Shown piece after piece: positions 33,836-44,188 of a stretch of 64,000 nt of DNA. Source of the DNA: Hyphomicrobiales bacterium (GTDB lineage Bacteria; Pseudomonadota; Alphaproteobacteria; Rhizobiales; JACESI01); assembly GCA_039989895.1 (NCBI GenBank), contig JBDXGY010000005.1, positions 62,001 through 126,000 on the forward strand, read 5' to 3'. The translations under genes and the position numbers were made by a program. The notes under the pieces were generated by a model. The model saw only the letters and a list, made by a program, of their open reading frames with translations. It was not told the origin of the DNA and ran no database searches. Every line of letters begins with the position of its first letter. Position 1 is the first letter of the stretch.

Positions 33836-36256
33836 CTAATCATGCAAACCTAATTTATTAGCTGTTTGCCAAATGCGCCAATGATCATGCGGCATATTTG
33901 TATGCCGAAGCCCAAAGGCACGGAAGGCGTCTTGAACCGCGTTCGAGAAACAAGGCACGCCGCCAACATGCGGGCTTTCGCCTACTCCTTTGGCTCCAAT
34001 CGGGTGGTGAGGACTAGGTGTTACTGTGTGATCGGTCTCGTAATTTGGCGTTTCCCATGCCGTCGGCAAGAAAAAGTCCATCAATGATCCAGTCTTCACG
34101 TTACCCATTTCATCATAAGCTATTTCCTGCCCCAGAGCGACCGCTAGAGCCTCGGTCAAGCCACCATGAACTTGTCCTTCGATGATCATTGGATTGATGC
34201 GCGTTCCGCAATCATCCAACGCATAAAAGCGTCGAACATCTGTAACACCCGTGTCCACATCGATGTCCATGACACAAACATAAGCACCAAAGGGATATGT
34301 CATGTTTGGCGGATCATAATAGCTTACAGCTTCTAAACCTGGCTCAAGACCAGGAATGACTTGGTTGTAAGAGGCATATGCAATCTCTTTCATTGTTTTA
34401 AAGCGCTCAGGCGCCCCTTTGACAACAAAGCGATCAACATCCCATTCAAGATCACCATCATGAACTTCCAGCATATAGGCGGCTATCATCTGTGCCTTCG
34501 CCCGAATTTTGCGGCCAGCCATAGCAGCGGCAGCCCCGGCAACCGGCGTTGAACGAGAACCATAGGTTCCAAGACCATAAGGCGCTGTGTCTGTATCCCC
34601 TTCTTCAAGGGTAATATCATCTGCGGATAGGCCTATTTCACTGGCAAGGATTTGCGCAAAAGTTGTTGCATGTCCCTGACCTTGAGAAATTGTGCCAAGC
34701 CTTGCAATTGCTGAGCCTGTTGGATGAATTCTAATCTCACAAGAATCGAACATGCCCATACCTAAAATATCGCAGTTCTTAACTGGACCTGCCCCAACAA
34801 TTTCCGTGAAGAAAGAAAGTCCGACACCCATCAGCTTGCGCGTTTCCCCGCGTTTGAATGACGCGACGCGTTCGGCTTGTTCTGCGCGAAGTGCTTTATA
34901 ATCCACAGCTTCAAGGGCTTTATCCCATGCGGTGTGATAATCGCCTGAATCGTACTCCCAGCCCAAAGCGGACTGATAAGGAAACTGTTCTTTCTTGATA
35001 AAATTGATCCGGCGCAAATCGGCAGCGTCCATATCCAACTCAATCGCCAAGATTTCAATCATGCGCTCAATGAGATAGACCGCCTCTGTCACGCGAAAAG
35101 AACACCGATAAGACACGCCACCTGGCGCTTTGTTCGTGTAAATGCCATCCACTGCCAGATACGCGGTTGGAATATCATATGAACCAGTACAAATACTCAT
35201 GAAACCGGCAGGAAACTTCGTGGGATCCGCACAGGCATCAAAAGCACCGTGGTCAGCCGTCACGTGAACATCAAGGCCTGTGATTTTACCTTCCTTGGTC
35301 GCGCTTATCTTGCCTTTCATCCAATAGTCTCTGGCAAAGGCCGTTGAGGTTAAATTTTCGATCCTATCTTCAACCCATTTAACTGGCTTACCTGTTACAA
35401 TAGAAGCAACAATTGAGCAGACATAGCCTGAATAAACACCCACCTTATTTCCAAAACCGCCCCCAATATCAGGCGAGATTACCCTGATATTGCTTTCAGC
35501 GATGCCCGATAAGAGCGATGCAACTGTTCGCACCACATGAGGTGCTTGAAAGGTGCCATATAAAGTCAGTTTGCCATTCACTTTATCCATGCTGGCCACA
35601 GAGCCACATGTCTCAAGTGGGCATGGGTGCGTACGGTGATAATACATTGTTTCTTCGGCCGTAACCTCAGCATTATCGATGACACTTTTAGTTGCTTCTT
35701 TCTCACCAGCTTCCCAAGTGAAAATATGATTAGGATGGCGACGCGGCCCATGGGCACCTGTTTTTTGATCCGCGATATCTTCACGTAAAATGGGTGCGCC
35801 TTCAATCTCCGCTTTAAAGGGATCAACCAGTACGGGCAATTCTTCATATTCAACTTCAACGAGTTCAACCGCATCAGCTGCCGCATAGCGATCATTTGCC
35901 ACAACAAAGGCAACTTCTTGTCCTTGAAAAAGAACTTTTCCGTCTGCAAGCACCATTTGTTTGTCGCCAGCAAGCGTTGGCATCCAGTGAAGGTTAAGCG
36001 GTCTAAGGTCATCGGCTGTTAGGACGGCTACCACACCGGGCACAGCCATTGCAGCATCCGTGTTTATACTTTTCACATAGGCATGGGGATAGGGTGAACG
36101 CACAAAGTCGCCAAAGAGCATTCCTGGCAGCTTAATGTCATCGACATAATTACCCTTGCCTTGCGTAAAGCGTGCATCTTCAACCCGTTTGCGTGAGCAG
36201 CCGAGACCTTTTAATGCGGCGGAGCGTTCTTCTTTTGGAGGTGTCATCTCGTTCAT
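33836..36256 (-). CDS. coxL: Aerobic CO dehydrogenase large (molybdopterin) subunit, form I
   Basis: Catalytic subunit that oxidises CO with water to CO2 and two electrons. 806 residues, the usual length. The diagnostic active-site loop reads SYRCSFR at 382-388; form I enzymes have AYxCSFR, with the Cys (here 385) bound to copper, while form II has AYRGAGR. Other blocks: DIGGGFGNK (263-271), [11 protein letters not shown] and the base-containing [10 protein letters not shown] near the C-terminus. The Ala-to-Ser change before Tyr is mild. The start overlaps the coxS stop as ATGA. Full maturation genes downstream support a true CO dehydrogenase. Confidence 0.95.
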   Translation of the reverse strand: MNEMTPPKEERSAALKGLGCSRKRVEDARFTQGKGNYVDDIKLPGMLFGDFVRSPYPHAYVKSINTDAAMAVPGVVAVLTADDLRPLNLHWMPTLAGDKQMVLADGKVLFQGQEVAFVVANDRYAAADAVELVEVEYEELPVLVDPFKAEIEGAPILREDIADQKTGAHGPRRHPNHIFTWEAGEKEATKSVIDNAEVTAEETMYYHRTHPCPLETCGSVASMDKVNGKLTLYGTFQAPHVVRTVASLLSGIAESNIRVISPDIGGGFGNKVGVYSGYVCSIVASIVTGKPVKWVEDRIENLTSTAFARDYWMKGKISATKEGKITGLDVHVTADHGAFDACADPTKFPAGFMSICTGSYDIPTAYLAVDGIYTNKAPGGVSYRCSFRVTEAVYLIERMIEILAIELDMDAADLRRINFIKKEQFPYQSALGWEYDSGDYHTAWDKALEAVDYKALRAEQAERVASFKRGETRKLMGVGLSFFTEIVGAGPVKNCDILGMGMFDSCEIRIHPTGSAIARLGTISQGQGHATTFAQILASEIGLSADDITLEEGDTDTAPYGLGTYGSRSTPVAGAAAAMAGRKIRAKAQMIAAYMLEVHDGDLEWDVDRFVVKGAPERFKTMKEIAYASYNQVIPGLEPGLEAVSYYDPPNMTYPFGAYVCVMDIDVDTGVTDVRRFYALDDCGTRINPMIIEGQVHGGLTEALAVALGQEIAYDEMGNVKTGSLMDFFLPTAWETPNYETDHTVTPSPHHPIGAKGVGESPHVGGVPCFSNAVQDAFRAFGLRHTNMPHDHWRIWQTANKLGLHD

Positions 36257-36744
36257 TGTGCTGCCTCCTTAACGGCATTTAATTCAGCGACGGCTGCCAA
36301 AATCGCTTTGATGATATTCTGATACCCCGTACACCGGCAGAGATTTCCTGCCATTCCAAACCTGATTTCTTCTTCCGTTGGATCAGGAATTTCTTGCAAA
36401 AGCCTATGCGCTCTGGTGATCATGCCTGGAGTGCAAAAACCACACTGCAGACCGTGATGTTCTTTAAACATTTCCTGCAAAACATGTAGTGAATCTGGAT
36501 TGCCCAGGCCTTCGATTGTGGTGATGTCTGCACCATTTGCTTGAGCCGCAAACACAGTGCAAGATTTAACTGACTTCCCACCCATATCAACAGTGCACGC
36601 ACCGCAATGCGATGTTTCGCAACCAATGTGAGGGCCTGTGATGTTTAGCCTTTCACGCAAGACATGAATAAGCAGTTCGCGAGGTTCGGCGAGCGTTTCA
36701 ACATCTTCACCATTGACCTTCATTTTAATATGCATTTTTCCCAT
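36253..36744 (-). CDS. coxS: CO dehydrogenase small iron-sulfur subunit
   Basis: 163 residues with two [2Fe-2S] clusters: plant-type [15 protein letters not shown] followed by a further Cys (KSCTVFA), and the helical-domain pairs QCGFCTPGM and [11 protein letters not shown]. Transfers electrons from the Mo site in CoxL to FAD in CoxM. 20 bp after coxM; overlaps coxL. Confidence 0.96.
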   Translation of the reverse strand: MGKMHIKMKVNGEDVETLAEPRELLIHVLRERLNITGPHIGCETSHCGACTVDMGGKSVKSCTVFAAQANGADITTIEGLGNPDSLHVLQEMFKEHHGLQCGFCTPGMITRAHRLLQEIPDPTEEEIRFGMAGNLCRCTGYQNIIKAILAAVAELNAVKEAAQ

Positions 36745-36764
36745 AACTATCCTCCCGCCGCTAT

Positions 36765-37619
36765 CTAAGCGCGTTCAATCGCGCGCTCGATAGCACGGCG
36801 AATGACGATTTTTGCAGCATGTTTTTTAAATTCAATTGGACCACGATTATCTTCACCGGGATCAGTGGCGTTCACTGCTGCAACAGTTGCAGCTTCGATA
36901 TCATCCGCATTTAAATTTGAGTCATTGAGGATTGATACCGCTTCCTCACAATAAATGGGTGTATCTGCAAGATTGGTAAGGGCAATGGATGCATGAGCGC
37001 ATGTTGCACCTTCTTTTGTGATCAACACGCCAGCGGCGGCCGTCGCATAATCACCAATTTTGCGCTTTTGTTTTTCATAGGCATATCCGCCAGAAGACAC
37101 TGCGAAGGATATAGATGTTAAAACCTCTTCATCTTCACGGGCTGTAAAGTACGCTGCCTCGTAAAAATCACGCGCCGCGACGGTTCTCGAACCGTTCGGC
37201 CCAACGAGCGTATAAGTAGCATTCAAACATTGCATCAGACCCGGCATGTCATTACTTGGATCGCCGTTTGCAACATTTCCGCCGATTGTACCTACATATC
37301 GAACCTGAGGATCAGCTATTTGAAGTGCCGCTTCTGCAACGATTGGTGCGGCCTTTGCCAGACTTTCACTTGCTATGAGTTCGTGCTGCGTTGTCATCGC
37401 ACCAATTGTTATGGTGTTGCTGTCAACGCTTATGCCTCTCAACTCACTGATCGCTTGCAAGTCAACAAGATGAGAAAGATCTGTCATCCGTAATTTCATC
37501 ATCGGAATCAGACTATGCCCGCCCGCAAGAACTCTGGCTTCGTCACCGTGCTCACCGATAATTCGAATTGCATCATCGATAGTATCTGGCCGGTGGTATT
37601 CAAATGCTGCTGGTATCAT
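36765..37619 (-). CDS. coxM: CO dehydrogenase medium FAD subunit
   Basis: 284 residues from ATG 37619, which follows a strong GGAGGA; an in-frame ATG at 37631 lies ahead of this signal. FAD-binding PCMH fold: [14 protein letters not shown] and [16 protein letters not shown] are the two flavin-contact motifs. Passes electrons to the respiratory chain. First gene of the cox operon, order M-S-L-D-E-F-G as in Oligotropha carboxidovorans. Confidence 0.95.
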   Translation of the reverse strand: MIPAAFEYHRPDTIDDAIRIIGEHGDEARVLAGGHSLIPMMKLRMTDLSHLVDLQAISELRGISVDSNTITIGAMTTQHELIASESLAKAAPIVAEAALQIADPQVRYVGTIGGNVANGDPSNDMPGLMQCLNATYTLVGPNGSRTVAARDFYEAAYFTAREDEEVLTSISFAVSSGGYAYEKQKRKIGDYATAAAGVLITKEGATCAHASIALTNLADTPIYCEEAVSILNDSNLNADDIEAATVAAVNATDPGEDNRGPIEFKKHAAKIVIRRAIERAIERA

Positions 37620-37687
37620 TAGTTCCTCCATCTAATTGATGAATCTATCTAAGAGGAGGATTTTCTATCTGGCATTCACATATCTGC

Positions 37688-37738
37688 GAAATGCGGTATT
37701 TGCTGCACGAAATGCGAACATCTTTCATGAAATGCGAA
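37688..37738. promoter_or_regulatory. Three direct repeats upstream of the cox operon
   Basis: GAAATGCG(G/A)(A) occurs at 37688, 37709 and 37729, spaced 21 and 20 bp (about two helical turns) and 70-120 bp upstream of the coxM start. The regular phasing suggests binding sites for an activator of the cox operon. No adjacent regulator gene is seen. Confidence 0.45.
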
Positions 37739-37774
37739 TACTGGACGCTAATGATGCGTCAATTAATTCGGATA

Positions 37775-38983
37775 TCACTTATCAGCCTGAACAGCCTCAT
37801 GCATATTTCGTAAAAAATCAGGGTAAGCAGATTGTATGCGACTCCAGTTTGGAATGAAGGGTGTCTCCATTGGGTTTTCCAAGAAGGTATGACCCGCCTC
37901 AACAATATTTGCCGCGAAAAGCTCAACCGCTTCTTCTTCTTGGTGGCGGTCTGTGTAAAGCCCGTTCATGAGCGCATCATGGTGGTACATCTCGATCAAA
38001 TCCAATGCACATCGATAATAGGTCGCTTTGATGGTACGGAAGGTTTCATGTGAGAAAACATATCCGTTATTTGCTAGCTTTCTAAACAACGCTTTTGCAA
38101 TATCAATCGACATACGCGAAAGACCTGTTGAGGCATCTGCCTTCGAAAGGTCTTGGTGTTTGTGGTCATAAACATCAGCAACATCTACCTGACAAACGGA
38201 ACGTGGTGAAAGATTGCGCCACACCTCTGACAAAACGCCTATTTCCAATCCCCAGTCGGAAGGAATACGGATGTCTGGCAATATGCTTGTTCGCATGGCG
38301 AACTCACCGGCTAGCGGGTAACGGAAGCCTTGCAAATATTCAATGTAATCATGATGCCCGCATGTTTTTTGTATCGCCATCAAAAGCGGAGAAACCAAGA
38401 GGCGAGAGGCTCGGCCATTTAATTTTCCGCCCGCTATACGGGGATAATATCCCTTGCAAAACTGGTAGGGGAATGCCGGATTAGAAACTGGATAGACCAG
38501 CCTTGCCAGCATTTCGCGCGAATAGGTCAAAATATCACAATCATGCAAAGCCACCACATCAGAATTTTGCGAGGCCAAAGCATAACCGATACAATACCAA
38601 ACATTGCGCCCCTTACCCGGCTCTTTGGGGGCAAGACCGGCATCAGCGAGTTGCTTGTGAAGTGCCTTTAAGCGTGGGCCATCATTCCACAAAACGTCAT
38701 GTTTTTGAGGAAGGCGTGAGAAGTAGTTCTTTGCATATTTGTATTGTTCTTCATCAGCGCGATCGAGACCTATAATAATATGATTTATATAATCAGCCCC
38801 TGAAAGTTCATCAAGGATCGTGGAAAGAGCTGGCCTTTCAAGCTCGGAAAACAAGGAAGGAAGAATGAGAGTGATTTTCCGAGTTGCAGAGAAGGTGCGC
38901 AGTTCGCGCTCCAATTCAACCAATGAAACCTGCGTCAAATTATGCAGTGTTGCAACGCTGCCATTTTGATGAAAATCTGCCAA
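37775..38983 (-). CDS. Glycosyltransferase, probable glucosyl-3-phosphoglycerate synthase type
   Basis: 402 residues, GT-A fold. ATRKITLILPSLFSELERPA starts the nucleotide-sugar domain and LHDCDILTYSREML holds the DxD metal site. GRNVWYCIGYALAS and LAGEFAMR with SDWGLEIGVLSEVW match enzymes that join a sugar nucleotide to 3-phosphoglycerate. The next gene is a mannosyl/glucosyl-3-phosphoglycerate phosphatase type and the third a GH13 phosphorylase, so glucosylglycerate (or mannosylglycerate), an osmolyte, is the likely product. Donor identity is not determined. Third gene of its operon. Confidence 0.75.
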   Translation of the reverse strand: MADFHQNGSVATLHNLTQVSLVELERELRTFSATRKITLILPSLFSELERPALSTILDELSGADYINHIIIGLDRADEEQYKYAKNYFSRLPQKHDVLWNDGPRLKALHKQLADAGLAPKEPGKGRNVWYCIGYALASQNSDVVALHDCDILTYSREMLARLVYPVSNPAFPYQFCKGYYPRIAGGKLNGRASRLLVSPLLMAIQKTCGHHDYIEYLQGFRYPLAGEFAMRTSILPDIRIPSDWGLEIGVLSEVWRNLSPRSVCQVDVADVYDHKHQDLSKADASTGLSRMSIDIAKALFRKLANNGYVFSHETFRTIKATYYRCALDLIEMYHHDALMNGLYTDRHQEEEAVELFAANIVEAGHTFLENPMETPFIPNWSRIQSAYPDFLRNMHEAVQADK

Positions 38984-39007
38984 TTCAATCCCCTCTAATA
39001 TATGCGC

Positions 39008-39796
39008 TTATCGTAATACATTAAGTACAGCATCATTCCACCCTTCGGGTCCAGCAAAAGTCGCTCGGATTATTTTTCCCGTCGCCTCACCTGGTAATTC
39101 ATTAATTCCTGAATGCGAAGAATTTGGAATAATAATACCAAGATCAGCCGCCTCCAGCATGGCAATGTCATTGGGGGCATCACCAAGTGCCACACAAAAT
39201 GGATCGACCCCATTTGCACGATGTCGATCGATAATCTTCTGCATCTGATCGACCTTACGCCCCCCAAATGAGAGCGTTAAAAACCGCCCTCCCCGTTGTG
39301 CAATAATACCTTCATTTTGCAAAAATGAACGAAACCCTTCCAATTCATCATCGCTACCTGACCATAATCCTGGCTCAGAAAATTGTCGCGCTTTAGAAAG
39401 CTTAGCGGCATTGAGGGTAAGACCGGTAAGCTGCGATATCTCTTCCGCCTCCCATTGAGAAAACCCCGTGAAATGCCCACGATAAATTGCTGGTAATTCC
39501 GTCAATACATCCAGTAGACGCTGATAGTATTCATTCGAACTTTTTTCTAAACTGCCTGATAAAAGAAGCCCTGCCCCATTTTCAACGATAGCCTCGCAGT
39601 GCTCAAAACCAATGTCGCGCCTTAAAGGAGCAATTTCCGCTGCTGTTTTACTCGATGCCAAAATCAGCTCTATGTGATTAGCGCGCAATGCATCAAGTGC
39701 TTCACGCGCTGGTGCATGGGAATAGGTTTGATGGTCAAGCAAAGTGCCATCAAGGTCGCTGAAGAGAATAAATGGGCGGTCCAACTTATTGTTCAT
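39008..39796 (-). CDS. HAD phosphatase, mannosyl/glucosyl-3-phosphoglycerate phosphatase family
   Basis: 262 residues. HAD motifs: nucleophile FSDLDGTLLD at about 12-21, ILASSKT (motif II Ser/Thr), GGRKVDQMQKII (Lys) and ALGDAPNDIAMLEAAD (acidic motif). The cap resembles the MPGP/Cof-type. Expected to remove phosphate from the product of the neighbouring transferase. 24 bp before the transferase and 3 bp after the GH13 gene. Confidence 0.82.
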   Translation of the reverse strand: MNNKLDRPFILFSDLDGTLLDHQTYSHAPAREALDALRANHIELILASSKTAAEIAPLRRDIGFEHCEAIVENGAGLLLSGSLEKSSNEYYQRLLDVLTELPAIYRGHFTGFSQWEAEEISQLTGLTLNAAKLSKARQFSEPGLWSGSDDELEGFRSFLQNEGIIAQRGGRFLTLSFGGRKVDQMQKIIDRHRANGVDPFCVALGDAPNDIAMLEAADLGIIIPNSSHSGINELPGEATGKIIRATFAGPEGWNDAVLNVLR

Positions 39797-39799
39797 GCA

Positions 39800-41632
39800 T
39801 CAATCACGATTAGTTATCCAGCGGCACTGGTAGGGTTCAAATTCGATGTCACCATCAAACTCCATGATGCCCTCACCAGAAAGAAGGTCGCTCCAGCTTT
39901 CACCGCCGATCAGGTTTAGAGAAAGGCCTGAAATTGAAATTGGTTTGTTGGTCAGATTATGTATCGCAAATATGCTTTGTGTTCTATCCATGCTTTGGCG
40001 CCAGAACCCAAACAGACCTTCACCCAATTGAAGTGTGAACTGGGTTGCATTTGGATGGAAGGCTGGTTGTGAGATCCTGATCCCGATCAACCGTTTCATG
40101 GCAGAGAATACGCGCGCGTGGTGCGTATCATTATCGTCTAAGAGCTCAGTGATTTCTGGATAATGCCAGCGCCGGCGATTGATGGCACGACTATGCCCGG
40201 CTTTTTCAACACCATCATGATCGTTTTGTGTGCCGAGCAGAGAATGAATATAAAAGGCTGGAATACCTTCAAGACCCATAGCAATGATCTGGCTACACAA
40301 AAAGCGTTGTATATTCCATTCATCCCGCCCTTCCACTGTTCCTTGAAGAGCATCATAAAGCGCCACATTAATCTCGTAGGGATGCATCACGCCGTCATTG
40401 CCCTCACGCATGCTGACCAAGCCGCCAAACTCTTTAACAGTGTCAATCATCTGGGTAATACTTTGTGGGCTTAAGAGCCCTTCAGCTGGGCGCATGCCTA
40501 TGCCGTCATGGGAGGCGGTGAAGTTGAAATATGTGCAGCCCATTTGCGCTGGCGGCATACTCATTTGCCAAGCATTGAGATGCTTTGATGTGCCATTTAA
40601 AAGGGCGTGCAAGAGCAGCGGCGGCAAGGAAAAATTATAGACAACATGAGCCTCGTTACGATTGCCGAAGTAACTCAGATTTTCAAAATTAGGCACATTG
40701 GTTTCTGAAATCAGAACGAGCGCTTGTTCATTGTAATCGGCGAGCAGACGGATAAGACGAATGATGTCGTGCGTTTGTTGAAGGTGAATTGAAGTAGTGC
40801 CCGCTTGCTTCCATAAAAAAGCGACCGCATCGAGCCGTAGCACACGAACACCCCGATCAATGTGGAAACGTAAAATGCGCAGAAATTCTATGAGAACATC
40901 AGGGTTGCGAAAATCAAAATCCACCTGATCGTGACTGAAGGTACACCAGATATGCTTTGTTCCGCCTGCTGTTTCCACTTCACGTAAGAGAGAATGCGCG
41001 CGCGGACGAACAACTTTAGAGATATCGTCATCAGGAGAGGCTTCAAAGAAGAACTTATCATAAGGTTCGTGGCCTTGCAGATAGGCGTTGAACATTTCGC
41101 TTTGGCTGGAACAATGATTGATCACAAGGTCAGACATCAGCCTGAAATCTTTTCCGATACGGCTGATATCTTCCCATGCACCAAGGGTGCTGTTGACGGA
41201 CCGATAATCGGTTATCGCGAAGCCATCATCTGACGTATAGGGAAAATAAGGAAGGATATGGATACCGCTCACTTCATCTTTAAGCCGCTTTTCCATAAAA
41301 TCGTGGAGTAGGTCTAGGGGCTTGTGCTCACCATCAACAAAGCTGTTGCCATAGGTAATGACAAAGCTGTCCTTTTCATTCCAGATTGTGCTTCCTGGCG
41401 CCCTTCCGCGTCTGCGCGGCGCCTCTTGAGCCGGCCAAAATGCCGAGATCATTTCCTTGGCCAACACATCTTTTTCATGATCAGGGTAGATCGAACCTAC
41501 AAGCAATTCGAGACTTTCGCGCAAGCGGGCAGATATATCCCTATGCTTTGACTCCCAACTTTTTGATGATTGAATTATTGGCTCCATGAAGTATTTATTT
41601 AAATCCCTGCCGCTGATGACAAAAATATCCAT
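39800..41632 (-). CDS. GH13 glycoside phosphorylase (sucrose/glucosylglycerate phosphorylase type)
   Basis: 610 residues of the GH13_18 family. ADYRSVNSTLG region, VRVLRLDAVAFLWKQAG (nucleophile Asp), LISETNVPNFEN (acid/base Glu) and FTASHDGIGMRP are visible. Family members split sucrose, glucosylglycerate or related glucosides with phosphate to alpha-glucose-1-phosphate. Beside a synthase and phosphatase for glucosylglycerate, breakdown of glucosylglycerate is the best guess; true sucrose phosphorylase is possible. First gene of the operon. The Shine-Dalgarno at ATG 41632 is weak; ATG 41587 is an alternative start. Confidence 0.8.
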   Translation of the reverse strand: MDIFVISGRDLNKYFMEPIIQSSKSWESKHRDISARLRESLELLVGSIYPDHEKDVLAKEMISAFWPAQEAPRRRGRAPGSTIWNEKDSFVITYGNSFVDGEHKPLDLLHDFMEKRLKDEVSGIHILPYFPYTSDDGFAITDYRSVNSTLGAWEDISRIGKDFRLMSDLVINHCSSQSEMFNAYLQGHEPYDKFFFEASPDDDISKVVRPRAHSLLREVETAGGTKHIWCTFSHDQVDFDFRNPDVLIEFLRILRFHIDRGVRVLRLDAVAFLWKQAGTTSIHLQQTHDIIRLIRLLADYNEQALVLISETNVPNFENLSYFGNRNEAHVVYNFSLPPLLLHALLNGTSKHLNAWQMSMPPAQMGCTYFNFTASHDGIGMRPAEGLLSPQSITQMIDTVKEFGGLVSMREGNDGVMHPYEINVALYDALQGTVEGRDEWNIQRFLCSQIIAMGLEGIPAFYIHSLLGTQNDHDGVEKAGHSRAINRRRWHYPEITELLDDNDTHHARVFSAMKRLIGIRISQPAFHPNATQFTLQLGEGLFGFWRQSMDRTQSIFAIHNLTNKPISISGLSLNLIGGESWSDLLSGEGIMEFDGDIEFEPYQCRWITNRD

Positions 41633-41864
41633 GCTATTTTCTTAAATAAAAGCAACGGTCTATCTGTCATTGTCGTTACGTTTTCTTGTAGGCTAGCGCC
41701 AAAATGCGTGCAGTGCAACATTGAATAATGTGCACGCAAAAATGAACTGACTATCCAAACGATAACTATCAACAAACTCACTATTTTGAGGTTTTTGACC
41801 ACCTAAACTAAGAGTCGAACTGACCTACAATTGAATCTTTACATTTATCTTGTAGTACCAAGAT

Positions 41865-42872
41865 ATGACGAGCGAGAGATACCATGTGTTGTTTGTAGAT
41901 GATGAAGCCAATATCTTGGCTTCGCTCAAGCGCGCTTTGCAATACAAAAGCGACCAATGGAAGATGACTTTTACATCTGACATTGATGAGGCGATTGCAC
42001 TCACAAAGTCGGATTGTCCGCAGGTTATTGTCAGTGATTTGAGAATGCCTCAGATGTCAGGGATCGAAATGATCGGCGAGATGCGGCAGGTCATGTCCTC
42101 GCCTGCAATCTTTATGTTGCTAACAGGAAATGGCGACATGGCATCCGCAATTGGAGCTATCAATGATGCGCAGGTTTTCAGATTTTTGACAAAACCCTGC
42201 CCCGCAGATGAACTCATTTATATGATAGAAGATGCACTGAACGAATTTCAGCTCAAAGATATAGAAAACAATGCCGACGATGCTGATATGAAGGAGGCGG
42301 CTTTATCTTTGCTCTCACCGGCAATTGCGATTGTCGATAGCAAGGCCGCTAGCGTCTATGTGAATGAAAGCGCAACTGACATATTCGCATTGAAAGACGG
42401 TTTATTCCTTGATGCCGCAGGCATTGTTCGCGCTGCCAAGTCTGACATATCAAAAAAGATAACCGATGCCATATCTCATGCGAGCAGCAATCAAGATGCA
42501 CCAGCACAATTTTTCAGCATACCGAGACAATCACATTATAGAAATTTAATGCTCGTGGTTCTGCCAAGTCGCAACGCTCGTGTGGCTTTGCTGATAACAG
42601 ACCCAGAACGTACAACTGTGTTGTCGCCAGAATGCTTGCTGTCTCTTTTTGAGCTGACAAAATCCGAGGCGCTGATCGCCCATACCCTTGCCAATGGCGG
42701 CAGCATTGAAGATGCCGCAGCAGCGAGCAGGATCACAATTTCAAGTGCACGCACTTATTTAAAACGGATATTCTCAAAAACAGGCGTTTGCCGTCAACCT
42801 GACCTGGTCCAGCTCATTTTGACAACACCTGCGCCGCTTATCAGGCAACCATCCGATGTGAATGTTGCCTGA
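41865..42872 (+). CDS. Response regulator with C-terminal LuxR-type helix-turn-helix
   Basis: 335 residues. Receiver domain 1-125: acidic pair Asp12-Asp13, phospho-acceptor Asp58 (IVSDLRMPQM), LLTGNGD and the conserved Lys in FRFLTKPC. A middle PAS-like segment (AIAIVDSKAASVYVNESATD) and a C-terminal helix-turn-helix: LTKSEALIAHTLANGGSIED, then SSARTYLKRIFSKTG. Probable DNA-binding output regulator of the adjacent three-gene signalling cluster; cognate kinase not identified. Confidence 0.85.
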   Translation: MTSERYHVLFVDDEANILASLKRALQYKSDQWKMTFTSDIDEAIALTKSDCPQVIVSDLRMPQMSGIEMIGEMRQVMSSPAIFMLLTGNGDMASAIGAINDAQVFRFLTKPCPADELIYMIEDALNEFQLKDIENNADDADMKEAALSLLSPAIAIVDSKAASVYVNESATDIFALKDGLFLDAAGIVRAAKSDISKKITDAISHASSNQDAPAQFFSIPRQSHYRNLMLVVLPSRNARVALLITDPERTTVLSPECLLSLFELTKSEALIAHTLANGGSIEDAAAASRITISSARTYLKRIFSKTGVCRQPDLVQLILTTPAPLIRQPSDVNVA

Positions 42873-42891
42873 TAGATATTAGCATGATCTC

Positions 42892-44007
42892 TTACCAAGC
42901 CGAATTTGGCAACTTGAGTATCGTTGTATAATTTTTCTCCTCTCTGTTGAAGAGTTCCAATGTTCCACCATGTAATTCGGCAATATTTCTTGCCAATGAT
43001 AACCTTAAACCAACGCCCCTGTTGCGATAAAATGGTGTGCGCAACAAAACATCATTTGTTGTAAAGTAAGTGCTTTGCTCTACATCAAACTGCGGGCCTT
43101 TATCATCCAGCTCAAGAACCAACGACTCATCATCATCCTCTTCGAAAGACGCTCTTAGTGTGATTGTTGTTGCATCCTCGTTGAATTGCATAGCGTCTTC
43201 GACAAGCGCGCGCACGGCGACATCACACAAATGCGGATCAATTCTCAGGTCAGGAATTTCGCCATCATAGTCCACGATAAACGTGGCTTTCTCATAGCCT
43301 TCTTCAAGCGTTTTAATTGTATTACGCAGCATTGATTTTAGAGAAATTTTCTTGCGTCTCAGCCGACGCTCACCAGTTTCTATTGCGCTCAGCGTTGCTG
43401 CAGCCTCGCTCATTGCGACAAACTCGCCTCCACTTTTAGAAACATAATCTGCATAGGCATGCAGCTCAACTGGCGCGGTTGCTTCTTGCTTCACAAAATC
43501 CGCGAACTCCATCAAACAACGCAAAGGGTCTTTCATATCATTGTTAAAATGCGTCCATATATCCTTATCGAATTTCTTTGGTTTAATGCGACATTCATAT
43601 TCATCGATGGCTTGTGTGATAACATCGCGTAGCTTGTCGATCTTAAATGGTTTTTGTAGAAAACGAAAAACGCCTGCTTTGTTTATAGCTTCAATCGTCG
43701 ATTGAGATGTTGCATCACCGGTTAGTAAAATTCGTACAGTATCCGGCCAACACCGCTTAACCTCGCTTAAGAAACCAATCCCGTCGATACCCGGCATTCT
43801 CAAATCACTTACAATAACAGCATAAGGCCCATGCCGATGGATATATTGAAGAGCCTGACTAGCGCCGACGGCGACATCAATGTCACGCCCACCTCGTAAT
43901 GCACGCTTAATCCCCAGCACCACAGGAAGCTCGTCATCTACAATTAAAACTTTATCGTTATTTTTATTATTTGGTAAAATATCTGTTTTTTCTAATTTCA
44001 TATTCAT
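42892..44007 (-). CDS. Receiver - histidine kinase-like (HATPase) hybrid protein
   Basis: 371 residues from ATG 44007, preceded by GGAGGTAA; the frame upstream (to 44445) is open but lies beyond this signal and overlaps the next gene antisense. Receiver domain with Asp68 (VIVSDLRMPGIDG) and FRFLQKPFK. The region where a phosphorylatable H-box should be reads HFNNDMKDPLRCLMEF: the expected His is Asn. A HATPase_c fold follows (DDKGPQFD; GVGLRLSLARNIAELHGG). So it may bind ATP but cannot autophosphorylate by the usual route. Convergent with the preceding regulator. Confidence 0.82.
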   Translation of the reverse strand: MNMKLEKTDILPNNKNNDKVLIVDDELPVVLGIKRALRGGRDIDVAVGASQALQYIHRHGPYAVIVSDLRMPGIDGIGFLSEVKRCWPDTVRILLTGDATSQSTIEAINKAGVFRFLQKPFKIDKLRDVITQAIDEYECRIKPKKFDKDIWTHFNNDMKDPLRCLMEFADFVKQEATAPVELHAYADYVSKSGGEFVAMSEAAATLSAIETGERRLRRKKISLKSMLRNTIKTLEEGYEKATFIVDYDGEIPDLRIDPHLCDVAVRALVEDAMQFNEDATTITLRASFEEDDDESLVLELDDKGPQFDVEQSTYFTTNDVLLRTPFYRNRGVGLRLSLARNIAELHGGTLELFNREEKNYTTILKLPNSAW

Positions 44008-44188
44008 AAATATTACCTCCATATTTCTCTCAATAATATTCTTTTTAAAAAAATCGGATATCCTCAAATTGGGATATACTCTTGATTGATTTTCCGGCAC
44101 TGTTTGGCTGTAATGAAAATTAAATATAAATAGATATAAAATAACGCCGAATTTATTCTTTGATTTTTGACGAGGCAGGATTAGTACG

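Noticed and set aside
38095-38484. 129-codon plus-strand frame opposite the glycosyltransferase
   Set aside because: Antisense to a gene with clear GT-A motifs; the composition is shadow-like.
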